DNA of 38,163 nt, from NCBI RefSeq assembly GCF_000485595.1, contig NW_014577484.1, forward strand, positions 103,958-142,120, written 5' to 3'. The position numbers were made by a program, and so were the translations under genes. Shown piece after piece: positions 28,690-38,163 of the stretch (position 1 is the stretch's first letter; the number at the start of each line of letters is the position of its first letter). Origin of the DNA: Priapulus caudatus (Eukaryota > Priapulida > Priapulimorpha > Priapulimorphida > Priapulidae). Below the pieces are notes generated by a model that made no database searches, was not told where the DNA came from, and worked only from the letters and a program-made list of their open reading frames with translations.

Positions 28690-31600
28690 CTCCCTCGTTC
28701 AACCTCCTTCTTCTTCTACCGCCCCTCAGCTATCGTCTCTGCCGCCTTTCCTCAATCTTCAATCCACCTCTCTCTCAGCAAGCTATATTATGCAGGTTTC
28801 TTCCGTCCGTACTGCACGCCTGAAACGGTGCTCGCGCATGAGCAATATCTCCTGAGAAAAATAAGATTCTGCAAAAATTATGCATTTAAAATGAAGGGGA
28901 GGTATTCTAGCAAAGATTTATATAATAACATGCTATCAGTAGACCTCACTTAAGAAATAGGAAAAATATCTTTATGTGCGGTGCCTGCTGCATATACAAG
29001 TCAATACACAATCTGGCAACGTTAGTGTGTTATCGCATGCGCAATATCTTACTGCAAGAGTTATATTTTGTGATGAATATGCATTTAATATGGTTAAGGG
29101 GCATCTCAGCCTAGATTTATGTAATAAATTATTAACAGTAGACCTGTGTATATAATTAGGAGAGCGCCCCAGCCTGTAGGGTGCAAAAAACCTACTTTAT
29201 CCCTTCCCGCCTTCGCACTTGCCTTCCTTGCCCCTCGCGCTGGCCTCGGTTTCCCACCCCTCTCTCCCTCAGCAAGCTATATTGCACAGTTTACTTTAGT
29301 CCGTACTGCACGCCTAAAACCGTGCTCGTTCATGGGCAATATCCCACGAAATAAACAATATTTTGCAAGGATTATGCATTTAAAACGAAGAGGAGGTATT
29401 CTAGCATAGATTTATATGATAACATTCTATCAGTAGACCTCACTCAAGAAATAAGAAGAAGACCTTGCATGTAAGGTGCCCGCTGCATATACCACTCAGT
29501 ACACAATCTGTCTACGTCAGTGTGTTGGCGCATGCGCAATATCTCACTAGAAGAGTTATATTTTGTGATGATTATGCATTCGATATGGTTAGGGGGTATC
29601 ACAGCCTAGATTTATGTAATAAATTATTATCAGTAGACCTGTGTTTATAATTAGGAGAGCGCCCCAGCCTATAGGGTACACAATTCCTACGTCATCCCCT
29701 CCCGCCTTCCCCCTTGCCTTCCGTGCTCCTCGCTCAGCCTCCCTCTTTTTCTACCGCCTCTCAGCTATCTTCCATGCCGCGGTGCCTCGGTTTCCCACCC
29801 CTCTCTCCCACAGCAAGCTATGTTATGCAGTATTTATCAGTCCGTGCTGCACGCATTAAACGGTGCTCGCGCATGCGCAATATCATCCGAAAATAATAAT
29901 ATTTTGCAAAGATTGTGCATTTAAAATGAAGAGGAGGTATTCTAGCATAGATTTCTATGATAACATTCTATCAGTAGACCTCACTCAAGAAATAGGAAGA
30001 GGACCTTGCATGTAAGGTGCCCGCTGCATATACCACTCAGTACGCAATCTGTCTACGTTAGTGTGTTGGCGCATGCGTAATATGTCACTAGAAGAGTTGT
30101 ATTTTGTGATGATTATGCATTTAATATGGTTATGGGGTATCTCAGCTTAGATTTCTGTAATAAATTATTATCAGTAGACATGTGTTTATAATCAGGAGAG
30201 CGCCCCAGCCTGGAGTGTGCAAAACTCCTACTTCATCCCCTCCCGTCCTTCCCCTTGCCATATTTGTCCCTCGCTCAGCCTCCTTCTTCTTGCACCGCTT
30301 CTCAGCTATCTTCACTGCCGCCTTTCCTCAGTCTCCTACTCCTCTCTCTCTCTCTTTCTCTCTCTCGCGCTTTCGCGCTCTCTCTCGCTCTCTTTCTCTA
30401 TCTCTCTCTCTCTTTCGCTCAGCAAGCTATATTATGCAGTTTTCTTCAGTCCGTACTGCACGCCTGAAACGGTGCTCGTACATGTGCAATATCTCCCGGG
30501 GACAATAATAGTTTGCAAAGATTATGCATTTAAAATGAAGAGGAGTTATCTAGCATCGATGTATATGACTATATTCCATCAGTAGACCTCACTTAAAAAA
30601 TAGGAGAAAGAACGTGCAGGTAAGGTGACCGCTGCATATACCAGTCAGTACAAAATCTGGCTACGTTAGCGTGTTAGAACATCCGCCAAATGTGATTAGA
30701 AGAATATATTTTGTGATGAATATGCATTTAATATGGTTAGGGGGTATCTCAGCCTAGATTTATGTAAAAATTATTATAAGTAGACCTGTATTTATATATA
30801 GAAGAGTGCCCCAGCCTGTAGGGAACAAAACTCCTACTTCATCCCCTCGCATCCTTCTCCTTGCCTTATTTGTCCCTCGCTCAGCCTCCTTCCTTTTTTA
30901 CCGCATCTCAGCTATCTTCCCTGCCGCAGTTTCTCAGTCGCCCACTCTCCCTCTTTATCAGCAAGCTATGTTATGCAGTATTCATCAGTCCGTATTGCAC
31001 GCCAGAAACGGTGCTCGCGCAAGCGCAATTTTATTCAAAAAGAGTAATATTTTACAAAGATTATGCATTTAGAATGAAGAGGAGGTATTCTAGCATAGAT
31101 TTATATGATAACATTCTATCAGAAGACCTCACTCAAGAAATAGGAAGAAGACCTTGCATGTAAGGTGCCAGTTACATATACCACTCAGTACACAATCTGT
31201 CTACGTCAGTGTGATGGCGCATGCGCAATATCTCACTAGAAGAGTCATATTTTGTGATGATTATGCATTTAATATGGTTAGGGGGTATCTCAGCCTAGAT
31301 TTATGTAATAAATTATTATCAGTAGACCTGTGTTTATAATTAGGAGAGCGCCCCAGCCTCTAGGGTACAAAACTCCTACGTCATTTCCTCCCGCTTTCCC
31401 CCTTGCCTTCCTTGTCCCTCGCTCAGCCTCCTTCTACTTCCACCGCCCCTCAGCTATCTTCCCTGTCGCCTTTCCTCAGTCTCCTACTCCTCTCTCTCTC
31501 AGCAAGCTATATTATGCAGTTTTTTTTAGTTCGTACTGCACGCCTGAAACGGTGCTCGTGCATGCGCAATATCTCCCAGGGACAATAAAATATTTTGCAA

Positions 31601-32571
31601 AGATTATGCATTTTAAATAAAGAGGCGTTATTCTAGCATAGATGTATATGACAATATTCCATCAGTAGACCTAACTTAAGAAATAGGAGAAAGAACTTGC
31701 AGGTAAGGTGACCGCTGCATATACCAGTCAGTACACAATTTGTCTACGTGAGTGTGTTGGCGCATGCGCAATATCTCACTAGAAGAGTTATATTTTGTGA
31801 TGATTATGCATTTAATATGGTTAGGGGGTATCTCAGCCTAAATTTATGTAATAAATTATTATCAGTAAACCTGTGTTTATAATTAGGAGAGCGCCCCAGC
31901 CTATATGGTACAAAACTCCTACGTCATCCCCTCCCGCTTTCCCCTTGCCTTCCTTGCCCCTCGCTCAGCCTCCTTCTTATTCTACAGCCTCTCAGCTATC
32001 TTTCATGCCGCGGTGCCTTGGTTTCCCACCCCTCTCTCCCTCAGCAAACTATATTGACCAGTTTACTTCAGTCAGTACTGCACGCCTGAAACCGTGCTCG
32101 CGCATGGGCAATATCACACGAAATAAACAGTATTTTGGAAAGATTATGCATTTAAAACGAAGAGGAGGTATTCTAGCATAGATTTATATTATAACATTCT
32201 ATCAGTAGACCTCACTCGAGAAATAGGAAGAGGACCTTGCATTTAAGGTCCCCGCTGCATATACCATTCAGTACGCAATCTGTCTACGTTAGTGTGTTGG
32301 CGCATGCGCAATATGTCACCAGAAGAGTTATATTTTGTGATGATTATGCATTTAATCTGGTTATGGGGTATCTCAGTCTGGATTTATGTAATAAATTATT
32401 ATCAGTAGACCTGTGTTTATAATTAGGAGAGCGCCCCAGCCTCTAGGGTACAAAATCCTACGTCATCCCCTCCCGCCTTTTCCCTTGCCTTTCTTGTCCG
32501 TCCCTCAGCCTCCTTCTTCTTCCACCGCCCCTCAGCTATCTTCCCTGCCGCCTTTCCTCAGTCGCTCACCT

Positions 32572-32607
<36 letters not shown>

Positions 32608-34230
32608 AGCTATGTTATGCAGTATTCATCAGTCCGTATTGCACGCCTGAAACGGTGCTCGTGCATGCGCAATATCATCAAAAAATAGTATTATTTTGCA
32701 AGGATTATGCATTTATAATGAACAGGAGGTATTCTAGCATAGATTTAAATAATAACATTCTATCAGTAGACCTCACTCAAGAAATAGGAAGAAGACCTTG
32801 CATGTAAGGTGCCAGCTACATATACCACTCAGTACACAATCTGCCTACGTCAGTGTGTTGGCGCATGCGCAATATCTCACTAGAAGAGTTATATTTTGTG
32901 ATGATTATGCATTTGATATGGTTAGGGGGTATCTTAGCCTAGATTTATGCAATAAATTATTATCAGTAGATCTGTGTTTATAAATATGGGAAGCGCCCCA
33001 TCATATAGGGTACACAACACCTACGTCATCCCCTCCCGCCTTCCCCCTTGCCTTCCTTGCCCCTCGCTCAGCCTCCCTCTTTTTCTACCGCCTCTCGGCT
33101 ATCTTCCATGCCGCGGTGCCTCGGTTTCCCACCCCTCTCTCCCTCAGCAAGCTATGTTATGCAGTATTTATCAGTCCGTATTGCACGCATGAAACGGTGC
33201 TCGCGCATGCGCAATATCATTCGAAAAGAGTAGTATTTTACAAAAATTATGCATTTAGAATAAACAAGAGGTATTCTAGTATATATTTCTATAATAACAT
33301 TCTATCTATCAGTAGACCTCACTCAAGAAATAGGAAGAAGACCTTGCATGTACGGTGCCTGCTACATATACCACTCAGCACTCAATCTGTCTACGTCAGT
33401 GTGTTGGCGCATGCGCAATATCTCACTAGAAGAGTTATATTTTCTGATGATTATGCATTCGATATGGTTAGGGAGTATCCTAGCCTAGATTTATGTAATA
33501 AATTATTATCAGTAGACCTGTGTTTATAACTAGGAGAGCGCCCCAGCCTATAGGGTGCAAAACTCCTATTTCATCCCCTCCCGTTCTTCTCCTTGCCATA
33601 TTTGTCCTTCGCTCAGCCTCCTTCTTCTTCCACCGCCCCTCAGCTATCTTCCCTGCCGCCTTTCCTTAGTCGTTCACTCCAACCCCCTCTCTCTCTCTCT
33701 CTCTCAGCAAGCTATGTTATGCAGTATTCATAAGTCCGTATTGCACGCCTGAAACGGTGCTCGTACATGTGCAATATCTCCCGGGGACAATAATATTTTG
33801 CAAAGATTATGCGTGTAAAATGAAGAGGAGTTATCCTAGCATAGATGTATATGACAATATTCTATCAGTAGACCTCACTTAAGAAATAGGGGAAAGAACC
33901 TGCAGGTAAGGTGACCGATGCATATACCAGTCAGTACAGAATCTGGCTACGTTAGGGTGTTAGAACATGCGCAAAATCTCACTAGAAGAATATATTTTGT
34001 GATGAATATGCATTTAATATGGTTAGGGCGTATCTCAGCCTAGAGATATGTAATAAATTATTATAAGTAGACCTGCATTTATTATAGAAAACCGCCCAAC
34101 CTGTAGGGTACAAAACTCCTACTTCATTCCCTCCCGCCCTTTCATTGCCTTATTTGTCCCTCGCTCAGCCTCCTTCTTTTTCTACTGCCTCTCAGCTATC
34201 TTCCCTGCTGCAGTTTCTCAGTCGCCCACT

Positions 34231-34267
<37 letters not shown>

Positions 34268-34381
34268 AACCATGTTATGCAGTATTCATCAGTCCGTATT
34301 GCACGCATGAAAAGGTGCTCGCGCATGCGCAATATCATTCGAAAAGATTAATATTTTACAAAGATTATGCATTTAAAATGA
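28690..34381. repeat. Satellite array, about ten 540-bp units
   Basis: A tandem array is anchored by GAGCGCCCCAGCC or variants at 29162, 29657, 30198, 30804, 31346, 31889, 32429, 32991, 33536 and 34090, so the steps are 495, 541, 606, 542, 543, 540, 562, 545 and 554 bp. A partial unit precedes the first anchor, and homology stops abruptly after GCATTTAAAATGAA at about 34381. Each unit has a pyrimidine-rich part, AGCAAGCTAT, then two related half-units, both holding GCATGCGCAATAT, ATTATGCATTT, a TAG(C)-ATAGATTTAT-like stretch and ATCAGTAGACCT. The 606-bp unit carries a CT expansion and the 495-bp unit an internal deletion. The short open frames inside are not conserved as proteins. Confidence 0.93.
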
Positions 34382-35394
34382 ACTTTACTATCATTTCATC
34401 ATTGAAACAGTTCACGTCCCTCTGGACGATACCACCATGCACAATTAGCATCAATAGCTAATAATTCCTAATATGGTGTGATGTGCGCGCGTATCTCACG
34501 CGATATCGATGTATCGACCCTTTTTTACGACAGCTTTTCACGTCTATAATGTACTGTATGATGTACTTTTATATACGCCACATACGTGCGCATACATACA
34601 CGTGTGTGCGCGTCTTCTACATTCTAATTGTTTGTTACATTCATAGTAATATTTATATTACCCTAAAGATTTATGTCTGCATGTATTGAAAGAATAGTAC
34701 GGTGGCTGACTGCGCGTTTTTATTTCAAGGTATTGTCCAAATTATAACTACGTGTCATTTCATTTTCATACTAAATTTTCATCGATAAAGTTTTTCGCCA
34801 CAGAGAAAATCCCTGTCTTCTTTGTCCTCTACCCATGTGACGCCTCAATTAAAATAAACGAGATCCTATCTATCTTCTATGACATTTTCATGATTTATTA
34901 TAGAATTTATTATAATTGTCTATATTGTTTAATCTATATGGGAAGGATGACATGAGTTGTACACTGCACGTATTAATTCGAACCAAACCTAGATTCAGAA
35001 GAAGGATGAGTCATGGCTGAAGTAAATTTAGGAAAGACATAATGACATAGCTCGTTATCTGAATTTATTCAAGATCACAACACACTCACGTAGGTAACTA
35101 CAAATGGTCCATAAATTTACGCACCTGATACTAAAAATATCGTAAAAACTGTTCAGTCGAACGCACTGCAAAGCTCTTTCGAGTAAAAACATTTTCTCTA
35201 TGTACACCATGTGAGCTACAGACTTGACAATGAGCAGAAGCTCCTGCTTCGTCTGAAATCCTGCTTTACAACAGGATGATTATGAAGCAGAAGATCAGAT
35301 TAAATTGACACTAGTCGTTCATGGTTGCACTGATTGCCCTATACTAACTAATTAAAGCAGTCGTCATAATTATGTCGTCGCATTACTGATATCA

Positions 35395-35499
35395 AGTGAA
35401 AATGATCTCAGAGATGATTTCAAAAAATTGATTCAGTAATTTCAGAGATTCAATTTTAGTAAATCATCTCAATGATGACTTCATTGAGATTATTTTACT
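35395..35499. repeat. Imperfect foldback
   Basis: AGTGAAAATGATCTCA and GAGATGATTT on the left match the reverse complement of AAATCATCTCAATGA and TTGAGATTATTTTACT on the right. The pairing is imperfect and includes an extra CATTGA-type internal repeat. It may be another small foldback element. Confidence 0.45.
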
Positions 35500-37120
35500 C
35501 CTGCTTAAATAAAACAATAACGACCAGGAAAGCGACAAGAGCTAATAGCTACAAGAACGTATTTCAACAGTCAGCTTTACAAATAAGCATAGTTGAGATT
35601 TTTTGAAAATATATATATCAATTTTGATGTTGATTTGAGATTATATTACCATTCATACACAAGCTTGTTCAGCTGAAGCGAAGCACATCTTTCTCGCGTT
35701 TCATTTGACAATTTCTTTCGAATCATTGTGTTTTTCTACGACCAACTGAACATCTGATGAAAACATCCCTAAACAAACCACTGCCGACGCTGAACTTGCT
35801 AAATATACACAATAATCTCACGAACATTAAATACGACTTTATATATTTGCACAAATTGGCAGGTCACCACGCTACAAATGCAGGAGTAGAATATAGGACA
35901 TGATAGAAGAAATTCATGATGGCAGTCTTATAGTGTTGAATGTTATGAGCATTCTATAACTGCATAACATAAATTTAGTTTCTGGTAGACGCACACATTT
36001 TATATGCAAGCAAATTAAAACTGATACAATTGCAACATCGGACTAATACGAAGCTGCCAATGGGAAAAAAACATAGACGCAAATATGACATTTAAAATAG
36101 TGCTACTGAATTTTTAATATAAAGAAAACTATAAAGTGACCAAGCATTGTGTCAGATCATTCTAGTCTAGCAAGCTTTTTTTTCAATTACTGACAGCTGC
36201 AGGCCTTCAAACCAAAGTCGCACTGCGGATATGGAATAGTATGCGGACTAACATACCAACATTCATGTACAAGCATATGAAAAAAATAGAGGGATATCCA
36301 TTTTTTACATCAATATTCATTTTTTACATCAAACTGCTCGCCACCAATTTTCCACATCACATGATTATTGAAACTAACTACTGTCCACGATGCATCTTAT
36401 ATATTGAATATGCTGCCAATCTTACGACAAATAATTCTTGCAACCACATGGTAATAACATTGTAAACAAATTGCCACCACATAGTAATAGCATTGTGAAC
36501 ATAATCTTGTCGAGGGACTGCACGAATCTTAGACCAATATCGAACGTAAATGCATTTTTTGAAAATGGAAGGCTTTTCTATAACTTCCGCGTTCCAAACT
36601 AAACCACTAATTTACAAACGTTGAGTGCTTGCGCAATCGTTATCACAATAACTGTACACTGTACGTTACTATACTCTATATATGTGTGTGTGCGTGCACG
36701 TGTGTGCGTGATTGCCTGTGCAGAGAAAGAGGGGGTTACCTACAGAACAGTGCTACTAAAATGGGTCCATAATAGTAATGATGATAATAATTAATATTAT
36801 TATTCTATTTGTTTTTCATGAAAAATGTCTCATTATTTGTCATCTTCATAAAAAAAATTTAATAATGTGCTATGGTAGGATATGACACAGGTCGTTTTCC
36901 AGACAAGCTTGTCATTATTAAAATATTGAGAATATATGAGAATAGGCTTCATATCAGTGAAACCTTGTCTATGATTGGGGGTTGGTTCTTTCCTATGTCT
37001 ATAGGCAACTGAAATGTAACCCCTCTCCCCCGTTTCAGGGAAATAATGTTACCTACGAGTATAGCTATTGGATACATTTCGCAGGTGAAGTTGTAACATT
37101 GTGTGAAAAAAGGACATAGT

Positions 37121-37204
37121 ATCAGCAGTGAATAATAATAGAAATAATTATGATTCACTCGTGATTATATCCCATTAATCACTCTATTATTATTCACTCC
37201 TGAT
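37121..37204. repeat. Foldback element, ATCAGGAGTGAAT family, larger copy
   Basis: The arms 37121-37141 and 37184-37204 (AGTGAATAATAATAG and its complement at the core) are complementary over 21 bp with one mismatch. The 42-nt interior contains a further related ATTCACTCGTGAT. Confidence 0.65.
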
Positions 37205-38163
37205 AGTATACATACGTGGCACAGGCAACTTGGTAAACAGTACGTGGGAATGTATACGTGTCTCACGGGTAACATGAACAAAATGACTTGTCTGAGCACT
37301 CTGTGGATGGCAAGCGTGACATTCAAATCAGTACGTGAAGGTTGTACAAACATCTCACGGGTAAAAAGGTGACAATACTATAGTATCAAGAGCTAACAAT
37401 ACGTGTAATATTAGCAAATAATACATATTTAGCTATAATATAGGTATTATCAGCTATTGATAGTTTAATTACATAGTTGCAGAGTTTATATCACACGAGT
37501 GATATAGTAACAGTGGCAGGAACGGAACTACTGCATGTATACGCCATGCATATTTTTCGCTTACAGATATTTTCGCGAAATCAGACTTGACGGACAGTTT
37601 CACGACTTGGTTAATTTCGCGGTCAGTGAATTATGAATTATTTGGTATGAATTATTCGCGTGTTGTTATTTTCGGGGACGGAAAATTTTAAAAACTACTG
37701 CGAAATATGCAGCGTATACCATATACAACTTAGACGTGATATTGTGACAAAGATGACACACTATTACAAGTAGAGACATACAACGCATCCTCACGATTGG
37801 TAACATATATGACATGGAAACACAGGATGCATCCTAAGAGGTAACATTGCGCCACGAATAAAAGGGGGGAATTAATTAATTCTCACAAGTGTTATTGCGC
37901 TATCACAGAAACACATATATGATGTATTTCACTGTTTTTCAGTCGTGATAGGTGCGCCAAATTGAGGGGCAATTGTGACAATTGTAGCATTACAGGGATA
38001 TGCATCACCGCTGCTCCCACCAGTGACTTCGTGACAATACAGGAGGTACAACTAAAAAGTGTGACACTGCGATGACGCCACCACTGAAACAACATCACAC
38101 AAATCCACCGAAGACTGTGACACACTGTGACTGATCCAGTGACACCACATCCGCCCAGCGCAG

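Larger units (their letters stand above)
34382..38163. other. AT-rich non-coding sequence
   Basis: No exon could be recognised. Small features are the foldbacks at 35395 and 37121, a tandem pair of ATTTTTTACATCAA (about 36300 and 36319), a tandem pair around CCACATGGTAATAACATTGT (36445) and CCACATAGTAATAGCATTGT (36478), and a short TG run at 36682-36709. The final 400 bp are rich in GTGACA/TGTGAC words without clear periodicity. Confidence 0.6.

Noticed and set aside
28624-34351. Many similar 60-137-codon frames in the satellite
   Set aside because: They recur because the DNA unit recurs, in different frames and with indels that break them. The peptide is not preserved beyond what DNA similarity gives.
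1-38163. tRNA, rRNA, CRISPR array or transposase/reverse transcriptase genes
   Set aside because: No tRNA B-box with a matching cloverleaf, no rRNA-like segment, no spacer-repeat pattern and no recognisable polymerase or transposase motifs were found by reading both strands.

Overview
The window is animal nuclear DNA. Coding sequence is split by GT-AG introns, the exons encode extracellular modules bounded by phase-1 introns, and the spaces between are crowded with microsatellites, minisatellites, foldback elements and satellite DNA. There are no bacterial-type operons. The gene's domain order matches the arthropod Furrowed (selectin-like) family, which suggests an invertebrate, probably an ecdysozoan such as an arthropod or priapulid. 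The sequence alone does not fix the species.

The only gene I can support runs on the plus strand from 10308 to 25824: twelve solid exons and one doubtful micro-exon. Joined, the twelve exons keep one open frame of 909 residues plus stop. The protein is a type I membrane protein: CCP/sushi 1, a fucolectin/F5-8C-like (FTP) domain, a C-type lectin domain, CCP 2, CCP 3, CCP 4, a short stalk, one transmembrane helix and a 338-residue cytoplasmic tail with polyproline and tyrosine motifs. Its 5' end (signal peptide, promoter) is not recognisable here. Residue numbers below count from the first complete codon of the first visible exon.

Region by region: 1-2020 holds nothing recognisable. 2020-4660 is simple-sequence DNA and a 15-bp minisatellite. 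4660-8130 is mostly featureless, with a repeated/inverted element near 6044-6245. 8140-9182 is AT, TG and TATG repeats. 9190-9980 is featureless and 9988-10129 is a foldback element. 10308-25824 is the receptor gene, with a 7.7-kb intron (15507-23190) full of TG, GA and 15-bp minisatellite arrays and a 10-N gap. 25825 to about 26375 is the probable 3' UTR, containing a hairpin. 26650-27620 holds TG tracts and the second copy of a roughly 400-bp repeat that also lies inside the gene. About 28690-34381 is a tandem satellite of about 540 bp per unit, each unit being an old dimer. 34382-38163 is AT-rich non-coding DNA with small foldbacks.

The most interesting points are the satellite and its repeated GCGCATGCGC palindromes, a foldback family sharing the terminus ATCAGGAGTGAAT, the TG-flanked direct repeat around the 3' end of the gene, and small tandem duplications that copied splice sites.
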